DNA of 64,000 bases from Sphagnum compactum (lineage: Eukaryota > Bryophyta > Sphagnopsida > Sphagnales). The translations under genes and the position numbers were made by a program. Numbering within the stretch: position 1 is the stretch's first letter; each line of letters begins with the position of its first letter. Shown piece after piece: positions 24,647 through 35,897 of this stretch. The stretch spans positions 2,108,001-2,172,000 of the forward strand of contig OZ234495.1 of the NCBI GenBank assembly GCA_965153455.1, written 5' to 3'. Under the pieces are notes generated by a model. That model did no database searches. It was given only the letters and a program-made list of their open reading frames with translations, and was not told the origin of the DNA.

Positions 24647-25911
24647 CTATTGAAAACAAGATAATTATGTACTATTCACTAGCAAATTGATGGCACATGT
24701 AAACTAAAGAAAGTAGACCCATTGCAATGCAATTGTGCAAAATAACCATCTAAAAAGGGATGTGTTTCTAATGTCAATCGGCGCCGACTGACTATTGATT
24801 AGACCTTATCCAGGCATCTCTTAGAGTAAAAGCACATCAACAAAAATGACACCTAATTTGATGCAAATTGGCATCAGGAACTACCTAATGGAAAATAACA
24901 CTGTTTCAATTGTCAGTCGTCATCAATTAACTATTTATGAAACATTCTTACTGCACCTCTTTGACAAACAACAATGACTCTTATTTGGTTGCAAATTGTC
25001 ATTAGAAACAATCTTTGTAGCGATGGAAATGTTAGTCAGCATCGACTAACATTCCATGTGCATTCTAACCGCACCTCGTAAAGAGATTTAAACATCAAAT
25101 TTGGCTACGACGATACCAACATAGGGAAATTACCCTTGATTGGTGCCGAACGAGGTCGAATTATCATACTAAAACACATTTGTGAACAAAAAGAAGAAAA
25201 AAACTTGGTTTGAAGGTTTAAGACCCACCTCTTGTTGAACTACGAATGTATAAATCCTAACTATGGGTGGTGTATCCATGACAGAAAGGTGCTGCAAGTT
25301 GACCTAGAGAATGGAAGCATTACAAACAACACATAATATTTTCAGACAACCCTAAATTAAACATCGACAATTGAGACAAAGAAGTGAATTTAAATGCTTA
25401 ATAAGTATCATTGCTTGGAGAGACTTACTTCTCCGTAGTCTAGTTCTTGTGCAGTTGAATCCAAATCCTTTTCCTTGTTTGCTTATTGCTCATCAAATTG
25501 CCGCAAATGGTGAGTTAATTAAAACTGGTTTTTTTTATGTCATAACCAAAATGAAAATCTCAAGTTCTATATCTTAAGCTGTAAGTGAAAAAATTGTTGG
25601 TTGTATAAGAAACAAATTGCAGGTTCTATTAGAAAAAAATTATTGGTTGTACAAAAAACAAACCATAGGTTCTACGAAACAAATAAGTGGTTGTGTAAGA
25701 AACAAAACACACATTCTACAAAACCCAATTCACTAGTTTTCTTAAAGATAAATTGCTAGCAAAATCAACCTGAACTAAATCATTTACACACATAACAATT
25801 CACCAAGCTTGAAATGTGTACTTCTTCCAGCATCAAGTTTGCATCCGATGTTTCCAAACCCTATGCACCAATTTATATGCAAGCCATCAAAGATGTTGAA
25901 AGAAATCCAAA

Positions 25912-26105
25912 ACTCTAAATCTTGGAACCCTAAAACCCTAAATCTTGGAATCTAAAACCCTAAATTTTGAAACCCTAAAACCTTAAATCTTGGAACCCTA
26001 AAACCCTAAATCATGGTACCCTAAACCCTAAACCTTGCAACTTTAAACCCTAAATCCTCTAACCCTAACCCTAATTACTAAATTTTGTAACCTTAACCCT
26101 ATATC
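25912..26105. repeat. Interstitial telomere-like repeats
   Basis: Degenerate CCCTAAA units alternate with a CTTGGAA spacer (about 23-bp period), then run as AACCCTAAACCCTAAACC and CTAACCCTAACCCTAA. The plant telomere unit is CCCTAAA. Confidence 0.85.
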
Positions 26106-27255
26106 ATTTTAGAGAAGTGCCCCTAAATGTTGATATCATTAGCTCTTGAGAGCTCCATGGATTTCCAAAAGCTCAATCCATGTTTTGCTTGGACCTCACA
26201 GTTGATGCCGACTAAGCACCCATGGTGGCATGGTTGTAATAGAGATTTGTAAAACACCCAAAGATTGACCCCTTGATATTTGCCCGTCTCTCTAAGTGCA
26301 TTCTAAATTTGGAATAAATCGCCAGATTGGAGCTAGGGATCCTTGAACTCTAATGTATTTTGTAAAACACACAAGCTTAGTTTAGTGCCTTTGCTTCACA
26401 AGCTTAGAATTATGGATTCCAAACTTCATGTTATAGTCTGGAAGCTATAAGTTGGTGCTGACTGAACACCTGGGGAAAGTGCTGGTCTTGTGCGCTTGCA
26501 CTCAATCGTAGCTTGAGATCCGAGGTTGTTTAATTTATCCAAAACCAAACCTAAATAAACCTTTTTCCTTATTGAAATCGACGCCCTCCCCTATTACAAG
26601 GAGGTCCTATGAACTTTGAGGTGCACTTTGTACAACATGGCAGCTTAAATGATCGCATTTTCTTTGTGAGTTCAGATCCTTTGGTTCATCCTAGAGCTTT
26701 TAGTTGGCGTTGACTAAATGCCCTCGGAGTATTTTTGGTCCTTGAAATCTCTTGAGAACCTAAAGGTGGTTTCATATTTGAATTGCTTTAAAAGAACAAT
26801 CCAAAAAAATACATGTACAATTAAACCCGATTTTTTGGAAAAAGATACTAATTAATACTATTCCAATTAGCTTCATTGAGCTCTTCAATCTTCTACATAG
26901 CACAGAAGAGCTCTAGTAAGCACTCGGGAGTTCTAAATAATAATCTTACTTGAGTGTGTTTAGAATTCATGCACTACCGTCGAGTGGCCATTACATGAAC
27001 ATTCATTTTAAAACACTTCCAAAGTCTAGAAAACAGTTTGGTCTCTCTAATGTCAAAACTGAACTTGAAATTAAAAATGAAAATGGGAGAGTAACTTACC
27101 TTTTGGGTTGTGTTGGTTTGAGTTGGAGATGACTCTGCTTGAAAATTTGAAACAAGCAAATTTGTGAATATTTAAAACCTTGAAAAAAAGTCTTGCAAGT
27201 TTGAAATACCTTGGAAAATGCTCATTTTTCATGAAAAAATGGTAACAAAACTTAC

Positions 27256-27405
27256 CTCCTTTTCTATCGCTTCTTGGTGCTACAAATGAAGGTTTTTCTT
27301 CCTTGATTCTACCATGTGTTTTTTTTTTGAACTCATCCACAAAAAAAATGTTGGTCATCCTCTTAGGTTTCGACCACACTATAGTGTTTTTTCTTTCAGC
27401 ATTTG
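27256..27405 (-). pseudogene. Putative first exon of the decayed minus-strand gene
   Basis: A basic segment including NIFFVDEFKKKTHGRIKEEK and SFVAPRSDRKG ends in a strong donor, GGAG|GTAAGTTTTG, at 27256/27255. Two ATGs are possible, at 27379 and 27358. Linkage to the downstream exons is inferred from strand and spacing. Confidence 0.45.
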
Positions 27406-29557
27406 CAAACTCTTATATGACTTAAAGCTAATTCTATTTCAACAACTTGTACTCATACTGCCATTTGTTACCACTCAAATTTGACGACCTGTCATTACTG
27501 TGCACTATGAATGATTGGAATTTTCCAAGAAACCATGATAATTTGTTGACGCGGTTCCAACCTTTTTGTTCATGTTAACCAATTTGTAATTAATTCTATT
27601 ACTTTTTGAAGTTCAACAAAATATTGTTTCCAAAATATTGTTAGTCATTTTTAATGTACATGCATACTAATTTGTAATTGTTGAGTGGTTGTTAGAATGT
27701 AAATTGATGGTGACTAGTGCTTTGGTCTTCTGGCATGAATTCAATTATCAACCCTACTGGTACTCCTGTAGGTATTTTTTGCCATGTTATGCACTTTGTG
27801 GCCTAACATTATAAAATAATGGCAATCAAGGCTAGCTTAATAGTGTTAATGTTTATAAGATTTGGCAAACATGTTATTAACTTTCCTAAAATTAGGTTAT
27901 ATAACTGAACCCTAATAATATTTAAGAATTTTTCTTTGGGTATGTGGGTTATGATTGTGTTGTGATATTAATTCTTATTTTTGCTACACACATGTCCATG
28001 TAATGTTTATTTTATAAGAAATTTGTTTATCATTTCTTTTTGTTCCATGAATGATTTGATCCCAAAAGAAAATACCATTAATGTTAACAAGTTTTCATAG
28101 AAAATAAATAGATGACAAAACACAACTTTTTTGAGGCTTGCACCAATATTTTTTTAGGTTCAAGTTTACTAACATTGGGTTACTAAAAAGTGGGACTTCC
28201 TAGATGGAGTCATAAGTTGCATGTTTTTTTTTTGCATTCTACCACTTTGAACATATTTATTTAATTCGTGGGAAAATTGGACATATAATAATTTGGCCAT
28301 GGACATTCAATTAGTTTTGGCCTAATTGGTGCTCATGTATGCTATCATATCGTTTGGATTGGGATTCTTTTAATGCTTTTAAAGCCACATGAATTTTTTT
28401 TGGTTCAGTAGTTTGCAAAAAGTGTTAATTTATGTTATTTGTATTCAAGTGTTGTATTCAAGCCTTACGTTGTTGCCTTTGTGCTTCTTTTCTATTCCCT
28501 ACAGTCCCCCTGAATTATGTTATCCCCTTTGCCGTGGGGCTTATCTTTGGCTAATGCTAATTATTTTTTATGACAAGTTGATTCAATCTCATCTTGGAGT
28601 AAATCAAAATGCTTTGGGACCATTTCCATGCTTTCACTAACAGGATTGCACGATTCAAATGGAACATGTTCTTGGGACAATGGTCTAATGTGGCCATCAT
28701 TTGGTTCGTGTTAATGAACACCCACCTCCATCTCTTTGTCTCTTTAATTGACCGCACTGTATCGAGATATTCGAAGCAAGGATGTCATAATTTTCTTTTC
28801 TTCCGATTGTTCCTATTACTGTTCCAATCATACTTTTTGCCACATATATCCAATTAGGAATCAATCATCAGGAGTATTGCAACATGAATTGAACAACAAT
28901 GGTGTATTTTGATGTTATTGTTTAAGGTTTATTAAAGTGACTTTACAGCATATTTGTTCCACATTCCAAGAATTAAGTCCTTCCTCAAATGAACATTACC
29001 CCCAATATTCTTGTTCCATTACTATGATTAGGTTCATTGTCTCCCTTGCATTTTTATGTGCCTTTTCAATGTTGTACTATGTCCAATGTTGGGATTGTTG
29101 TCAATATTTTGTAATGCACTATGTATGGTAATTTTTATTTTTATTTTTGTCACGGGTACTATTTTGTTGCATTGTCAGCTACATCAATGAGATTTTATGT
29201 GAAAAAAAAATTGTATATGTTTTGCCAATTTAGTTCTTTGTAATCCTTTCACATTCTTCCCTATGATGTGAGATAACCTTTTGTGCATTATTGTTATTTG
29301 TCCTTGCATTTTACTAAGTATGCTTCTATCCTTCTATATCCCACGTCGAATTCTCGAGTTCCAGTTCCTCATTTATTTCTCAATTTGAATTCCTAATGTA
29401 GTGCGTTTTTTGTTTTCTAGCTGTGATATTACTATGAGATTTATCTTACTGTTTTCCTTCTTTTTAATCTCAATGGCTACTTTCCATGTTGTAGGAAAGC
29501 CAGACTTACCATCTTGGTTTTTGATTATGGAATTGTTTAAGTGACTGAGAATGTCCT
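27406..29557. other. AT-rich DNA without a defended gene
   Basis: Several frames of 60-80 codons occur on the plus strand between 28389 and 29131, but they overlap and show no recognisable protein. I see no complete mobile element. Confidence 0.35.
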
Positions 29558-31245
29558 TTGTGCAATGTTTACATTCCAACAGGGATCTCTACATGTTGTC
29601 CTTATCTTCATGAATTCCCAACCTATCGAAGAGCAGCTTCTGCAAGCGGCTCCTTTCACAATGTTGTTGATTTGTTAAAGGTAATGTCTTTGACCTCACA
29701 CATTTGTTCTGAATTGAAATCCCTAGATTACGATGCCATCATAATTGAAGTTGTGAATTGTCTTCCCATAAAATTCAATGGTGACATATTATTTGAGCTT
29801 CCTCTTGTGCATCATCTGTTGGGACATTCTAGAAAATTGCAAGGTATGGACAAAAAATACGATGGTGTAAGATGCAAACTAGTAACATCAAGAATTCATT
29901 TGGATTGGGCTTCATAACGACAAAATGCCTTGGACATTTGTGTTGTTAAAATGATTCTTGTCTTCTGCTTCAACATTCTTTTGCACACATTAAAATTAAT
30001 TGGAGTGGCGATTGTTCCTAGCTACCAATATTTGGGCAATGTTTCATGAAATCCCTGATCTGTCCATTAGTTGTAAGTTCTATGACTCTTCACCCACTTG
30101 TCTACAAACTTGCAATTGTAAAATGTATTATGCTATTCACAAATTTCCAAATCTTTCAAGAGCCATGATCGACTTGGGCATCCATTAACATCCAACTACA
30201 AAAGGGATATGTAGAAAATCCTTCCAAGATATGAAGAACATGGTTGCAAATGAGGTCTATCGCACGCCAATTGCTACATCTTTGGTTGTTGCTTTGTTTG
30301 TGGGTAAATTTTTTTTCTTGTCACTTGTTCAACAAGGATGGAGAAAGGTCTTGTGGAGCTTCTCCAAGGTGAAAAACTAAATCAGATGTTGTTAAAGTTC
30401 ACTCCTTTGTGATCCCATGGCATATGCAATTTGAATATATCATTGAAGCATCGTCCCAATAACTCGAGTACCCTTGACTATATCCTCAAATTGAAAGCAC
30501 TATCCGGTTACGATTATATTTAAGGTAGTTGTTTTCCTGGTCAACAAGTTGGGCAAAAGGTTTATTTGTTCAAAATGTTTGTCGATGGAGTTGCCTTCGA
30601 ATTCAATTTGGTTTAGTGATCTACAAAATATTTGGATGATGTTCAATCAATAAAGCGTGTTCAAGGATGGACAACCATGGCCTGTCACGTTTATGACTCA
30701 ATCTATTATAAGGTCATGACGATTGCAATCTATGACATGTAATTTGAAGACATCGAAGAGCAATGCATTGTGTGGAGAAGCTTAATGCAGTTGTTGAGAA
30801 GAAAGCGTTTGATACGCCCGTTTTCAAAAGGTTCATGGTAAATAGTGCTTAAACAAATTATAATGTTGTTTGCATTATTTATAGGACTGGAAATCCTATG
30901 GTGAAGATGGTTGACAAAAAACGGATGTGCTTTTTCCATTGGACTCAATTTCTTGACAAACATACCAAGCAGCTGATCAATCTTAAGTTCCATGATCAAC
31001 ACAAAACCCTCTATTATGATTAAAAGAAAGCCAGGTCCTCGGAGGAAGCTAACCTTCAATATGCTACCATTCAATTATGGTAATACTATTTTAGAGCTAC
31101 AAGCTAGGGTGCCATTCACGAGCTCACCAATTGGCTTGACTTCTGGCACTTTTGTGTGTGACAATGGGAAGGTTCATGTTGGATGTAAGTTCTACCAAAC
31201 TACTATGTTCAAATTTTATTTTCCATATGTCCTTCCTGAATCCTA
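29558..31245 (+). pseudogene. Decayed plus-strand coding sequence, possibly transposon-derived
   Basis: An open segment at 29558-29917 includes VDLLKVMSLTSHICSELKSL, YDAIIIEVVNCLPIKFNGD and GMDKKYDGVRCKLVTSRIHL. Broken segments follow at 30360-30600 and at 30740-31245; the last includes FMVNSAQTNYNVV, MVDKKRMCFFHWTQFLDKHT and ELTNWLDFWHF. The spacing of an N/D-S-A-Q segment and a later C..HW is loosely like the core of MULE transposases. That comparison is weak, and the protein could be something else. Confidence 0.45.
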
Positions 31246-31499
31246 ACTTCATTCCTTTTATGTGCTTGTAGAAATTCTCTTTGGAAGAGGAAGTTAATAT
31301 GCCAACTTGTAACTTATCTAAATAATCCATAACATTTGGCTGTAACAATCTGGCAATAGGGGTATTTGCCTCTTTGCTGCAACGTCCTATGATTACATGT
31401 GAACATTTAGGCAATCTTCATTATATTATGCCTTCTTACAAGGAGGGCATCTAGGACCGGTTCGGATAGTAATGAATTATGCTTGTGTAGGGCTAGTTA

Positions 31500-32178
31500 G
31501 TCTGGGGACCCAATCCAAATTGTTGTTGCAGTTGCCAAGTACACCTCAAGCTTTGGTTTTTTCTTTAAAATACCACACTTGGAAGGTGAGGAAGTGTTTG
31601 GATCAGCCAAATGCAAGGTAGACCTTCCACTTGGGTTAGAAGCAAATTCATCTCGGCATGATATGGTGAACTTTTCTCGTCCGAAAGTGGCCAATGCAAC
31701 AACTCCACTTAACCAGTCATCAATTATTGATGTGGGGGAGGCTAGTAGGCATGATCTTGTTATCACCCACAATGGTGCAGAGGTCCTTGAGTGCTTCTAT
31801 GGGGATGACATTTGGCGACTTGAATGTTGTCCCCTGAAGTCAAACAATTGTTGTTTGGCGTTGCAAAAAGATACAAAACACTATTACAAAGCCATAATCA
31901 TTTCAAAATAAACAAATTGTGGTGTTCTTACTCCATGTTATGTTAGTTACTGGTTTGCAACCCAAGGTGTATTAATTGAGCTACATAAGTTTTGGTTTTG
32001 TCATGATGACCTTATGCATTGTGTGGGAGGGACAAATAGGAAATATGCATTCGATAAGCCAACCTTGCCTTCCTTATGGCCTGTGCAAAAAGGGACAAAT
32101 CTCACTCAAATTGAGGTTGTGGCATTGGAGCAGGAGACATTACAAATATTATTTGTACTGCACAATGTGATTGAATAA
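31500..32178 (+). pseudogene. Coding-like frame of about 225 codons with one internal stop
   Basis: A single frame runs from GDPIQIVVAVAKYTSSFGFF through FGSAKCKVDLPLGLE, VITHNGAEVLECFYGDDIWR and LALQKDTKHYYKAI to a TAA at 31909-31911. It then continues in the same frame through ELHKFWFCHDDLMHCVGG and LEQETLQILFVLHNVIE to a TAA at 32176-32178. Uninterrupted reading on both sides of one stop suggests a single recent nonsense change or an unrecognised splice. It is probably the 3' end of the decayed locus beginning near 29.5 kb. Function unknown. Confidence 0.5.
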
Positions 32179-32390
32179 ACATTATTTTATCGTCAAGGGT
32201 TTGGGCATCATTTTTTTCGACTATCCCACACTTCTCTTGGTTTTGGTGGCAGTCTAATCATTCGTCGATTCACATGCGATTAGAAGACTTTGTTTATTTC
32301 ATGTCGTGGGACCTAGGCCTGCCTCCTTGGAATTTCATAAAGTTTTTTTTTGGGTTTTCCAATTTCAGTTGTTAATAATCCACATAGGGT

Positions 32391-33294
32391 GGTGTGAGGA
32401 ATTATTGCACACCTTCACCACTAAGATATGCACTCACAATAAAAACCCGGTTGGAAGTGGAACTACTATGTAGTGTAGTCTAACAAGTAAGGTGGTTCGA
32501 GGTAAGTAATGAAATTCACCAAAAATCTAATGCGTTGTGTCCAAATTGAAGCTACAAAACATCGTGAGGGAATTGTAACTCACCATGATGGAATATTGAG
32601 GAGCCGTATGTTGATGTTCAATTCAATGTCATGTTCGATGGTTTGAAACCTTCCATTCCGTTCGTCATAACAACTACATTCAACATCCTAATCTAACATG
32701 CATTGGAGTTGGAAGCTAACTCTCATAAGTTTAAACAAATCTCATAAGTTTTTATTTTATGTTTTTGATCAAGAGTTAAGCCTCGGAGCTAGGAGCCACT
32801 TGCCTAGTTTGAGGAAAAAATAGATAATTCAACCCCCTCTACTTCCAATTAATGTAGCTCCCTTACAGAAAGCCCGATCAAGCTGAATTTTTGGGAGGGC
32901 CTTTTACACCTTCTAAGCTAAAACTAAGTCAAATTTGACACAAATCCAACGGTGGATTTGAGAGAAACAACTAATTGAACCAAAAGTCCAGAGGCTTTGC
33001 CACAAGCACTTGTTACACAAGTTCCTTTCATGCTTAATCCTTACACACACACTTCCCATGAGCACCTCTCCACACATAAGAACTAAAAAACAATCTTCCT
33101 CACACTCATTCTCCTTCCTTCTTTTCTTTTCCTTTTCACATACACAAGAAGTCCTCTCTTTGGCAAGCCTCCATGACCTTCCTTAAGCTTGTTCCCCTTG
33201 TCCAATGAAAGCTTCGAAATCCTTTTGCACCAATCAATGGCCTCTTCATCCTTCAAGGGCCAATGAGAATTTGAGAATGAATTGCCATCCAATT
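32391..33294 (-). repeat. Repeat R1 copy B
   Basis: Inverted counterpart of 10380-11284. Read on the plus strand it begins TGTGAGGAATTATTGC and leads directly into the small-ORF cluster, so it may be the 5' end of that larger element. Confidence 0.85.
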
Positions 33295-33914
33295 GAAATT
33301 AGGATGAGAATCCTTGGGCCCAATGAAACACAAGAGATATTCCATCCTCCAATCAAAGAGGATGACAATCCTCATGACTAATGGGATTGGAGGATCCAAC
33401 CTCCCCCTTATCTTGGATATCTTGATGAGGTCTTTTGAGCTTGATCCTTATTTTTTCCGTCCGTTGACCCTCACATCCTATTTCTTCATCCTAATTACTT
33501 CAAGTAACTAACTACTAGGATAATTTATCGGTAGTAACAAAGAAGAGTCCTTGAGTTCTTACTTGACTAATTCAATGGTTGAAGTAACATTTTCGTGTAA
33601 CATTTATTCCTTTGATATTCCCTACCTATTTACTTTACTATGCACTAATTAACTATGTAGTACATAGTAAATTGGAATTACAATTTGCATCACAAAAAAA
33701 AACTCTCACATACTTCTAGATCCACCGTTGAATTTAGGGTTTAATGAATCCCTTAGATCTAGGGTGTTCGAGTTTTCATGAGGTTCCGCCGTCACTCCCA
33801 CACCTTACGCCTACCCTAATTTGTTAAATTAAAAGGCCTCGACCCCTTTTGAACGCAAGTACCACCTTGTTTGTACTACCTTCTTGGTTTTTGTTGATGC
33901 AGGTGCAAGTAGTC

Positions 33915-34364
33915 ATGGCGGACGATGACGCTACGCCTTCAAATCCTCCAGTCGCACCCGTACAACAAGAAGAGCTTGAAGAAGCACCACTCGACTTGAA
34001 TGTTTCTCAACGGCCACGCGAAGAAGAACCGCCCAGGAGAGTGGTGCGCACTCGAGTCGATCGTTCGGTATGGGATCGTCGATTGTCTCCTAACCCACAT
34101 GCTTTAGCAATTTATTTAAAGTTTGTTCCTGTTCGTGGAGCCGCGCCAGAAAGGTTTGAAGAGTGCCAGTGCAAAGATGATGATGTCCGTCTCCATTATC
34201 GAACGTGGGTTCCCGGTGGTGGCCATTATCGTTGGCTACGAGGCCCGATCAACCCATGTGAGGCGACTTTTCGTCCCTCTACTCCCGGTTCTACAAGGCG
34301 ACTATGCTTGGAAGCACAAAAGCTATTGGTGAAGGAAAGATGCAAGTGTGATTCTATATGTTAA
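33915..34364 (+). CDS. Small-ORF family protein, 149 residues, altered C-terminus
   Basis: I do not recognise the family. From the ATG at 33915, chosen because the aligned 6.6-kb copy has its ATG at the same place, the protein has an acidic N-terminus, LDLNV at residues 26-30, an RE-rich stretch, VVRTRVDRSVWD, SPNPHALAIYL near 58-68, and VPGGGHYRWL near 99-108. After that point it no longer resembles the intact member at 35898, whose C-terminus is a helix-like DYLVRTIRRILDFLQL, so the tail may come from a frameshift. The frame is also open upstream to an ATG at 33849, across a TTTTTGTTGATGCAG that looks like a splice acceptor. Whether it is expressed is unknown. Confidence 0.5.
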   Translation: MADDDATPSNPPVAPVQQEELEEAPLDLNVSQRPREEEPPRRVVRTRVDRSVWDRRLSPNPHALAIYLKFVPVRGAAPERFEECQCKDDDVRLHYRTWVPGGGHYRWLRGPINPCEATFRPSTPGSTRRLCLEAQKLLVKERCKCDSIC

Positions 34365-34509
34365 ATTGCGTTTGGAGTTGAAATTAAGTTCTCCTATGCA
34401 TCATTCACGATTAGGATTGATAGATGTATTTTTTCCAAGCTCACACGCTACACATTCTAGGACTTTATATCAAATTGTCATTCATTTAAACCAATGTTGA
34501 AAGACTCAA

Positions 34510-35260
34510 CACCATGTCCAACATAACTGCAAACCATCAGTCACTTAAAACATCATTTCTAACACATACATTATTCAAATCCATCTTGCCTTAGCTCATT
34601 GAAAAGCTAACTACAAGGCACACCTTCCTACCAAATCTCAAGATCTGCAGCTAAACCAGTGAGGAGTTATACCATCAAACCCGAGAGGGTTTTGCGAAGG
34701 CAGTTGTTCAACTTGACTATAGACCTCTAGTCACTCAGAATATTGTTTCTAACACATACGGTATCCAAATCCGGCTTGCCTTAGCTCATTGGAAAGCTAA
34801 CTACAAGGCGCACCTTCTTACCAAATCTCAAGATCTGCAACTAAACCAGTGAGGAGTTATATCACCAAACCCGAGAGGGTTTTGCGAAGGCAGTTGTTCA
34901 ACTTGACTATAGACCTCTAGTCATTCAGAAATATTGTTTTCTAACACATACGGTATCCAAATCCGGCTTGCCTTAGCTCATTAGAAAGCTAACTATAAGG
35001 CGCACCTTCCTACTTAATCTCAAGATCTGCAGCTAAACCAGTGAGGAGTTATACCACCAAACCCGAGAGGGTTTTGCGAAGGCAGTTGTTCAACTTGACT
35101 GTAGACCTCTAGTCACTCAGAATATTGTTTCTAACACATACGGTATTCCGGCTTGCCTTAGCTCATTGGAAAGCTAACTACAAGGCGCACCTTCTTACCA
35201 AATCTCAAGATCTGCAGCTGAACCAACAAGAAGTTATGCTATGAAACCCGAGGGGGTTTG
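34510..35260 (+). repeat. 190-bp tandem repeat array, four units
   Basis: The phrase CTTGCCTTAGCTCATT starts at about 34585, 34775, 34967 and 35152, giving periods of 190, 192 and 185 bp. Units share GGAAAGCTAACTACAAGGCG, CAAGATCTGCA and CCCGAGAGGGTTTTGCGAAG. It lies between the two ORFs, in a 3'-flanking position to the first. Confidence 0.92.
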
Positions 35261-35520
35261 TGAGCTTTCTTTAAAGTTCCAATCTTCCAACACTATCACT
35301 ACCTACCCCCATTCCTTCAAAACTATTACAAGATTTTCGTTCTACTTCCCTTCCTTCTCCCCTCTCCTAAGACTAATCATTCTTTTCCTCTTCATGAAGC
35401 TTGTGGAAAAACAAGTATTCAAGATTGAATGAAAATTATCTCCGAGGCAAAGAGAGAGACCCCAATCATCCGAATCCGCCTTTTAAAGAGAAGGAGAAGG
35501 GAGGTGAAGGTAGATTCAAA

Positions 35521-35650
35521 GCTTGGTGGCCAATGGAGGGTTCCATGCTTGGTGGCCAATGGAGGGTTCCATGCTTGGTGGCCAATGGAAGGTTCCATGC
35601 TTGGTGGCCAATGGAAAATTCCATGCTTGGTGGCCCTTGGTGGCCAATGG
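35521..35650 (+). repeat. 26-bp minisatellite of CCAAT-containing units upstream of ORF 35898
   Basis: About five units of GCTTGGTGGCCAATGGA plus GGTTCCAT. Each full unit holds a CCAAT pentamer. The array is about 150-280 bp before the TATA box. It is reused, with variant CCCTTGG units, at 54118-54297. Confidence 0.88.
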
Positions 35651-35797
35651 AAAGTAAAGGAGAAACACCTTTTCACCTCTTCCATTTTCCCCCCAACAAA
35701 CTTTACTTAAACCTTCAATTTTTTCCGTCGACCTCACGGTTTTACTTTACCATGGCCTTGAGCCGTTACTCACGCCTTCCTTTCCTTTTCTTCGATC

Positions 35798-35804
35798 TAT
35801 AAAT
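35798..35804 (+). promoter_or_regulatory. TATA box of the small-ORF unit at 35898
   Basis: TATAAAT lies about 97 bp upstream of the ATG. The copy at 54440-54446 has TATAAAT at almost the same distance, so the spacing is conserved. Confidence 0.65.
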
Positions 35805-35897
35805 TGCGACTATGCACCTCAATGTATCAAGTCCTTCGCACCTTCATTGTTGATTTGATTTGGTTGAAGATCTGACCTTTTTCCTCTCCTTGAAATT

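Larger units (their letters stand above)
22470..26717. repeat. Dispersed 18-bp palindrome, about twelve copies
   Basis: Near-copies of TTAGTCGGCGCCGACTAA occur at about 22470, 22552, 22607, 22659, 22738, 24775, 24913, 25031, 25138, 26207, 26448 and 26700. The best copies are 22552-22569 and 24775-24791. Most lie in presumed introns of the decayed gene. The left arm usually has TTGG where a perfect palindrome would have TCGG. Confidence 0.7.
20591..27405 (-). pseudogene. Decayed multi-exon gene of unknown function, minus strand
   Basis: A series of coding-like segments on the minus strand is joined by recognisable splice sites over nearly 7 kb. In gene order: about 27405-27256, 27134-27100 (AG and GTAAGT on both sides), 24646-24042, 23950-23761, 23667-23277, 23145-22916, about 22560-22344, about 22008-21793, about 21700-21314, and weaker segments at 21108-20872 and 20839-20591. 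Some exons are fully open, others carry one to four stops. The peptide DENHRFQAR at about 24170 faintly recalls the GNHR motif of ParB/sulfiredoxin-like folds; this is only a hint. It could be a dead host gene or a gene carried by a large transposon. Confidence 0.55.

Noticed and set aside
22470-26717. CRISPR-like spaced repeats
   Set aside because: The genome is a plant nucleus, repeat spacing is irregular, the copies are diverged and no cas genes exist.
35401-35802. Frames on both strands with WPMEGSMLGG-type repeats
   Set aside because: They are translations of the 26-bp CCAAT minisatellite in the promoter region; several frames are open at once.
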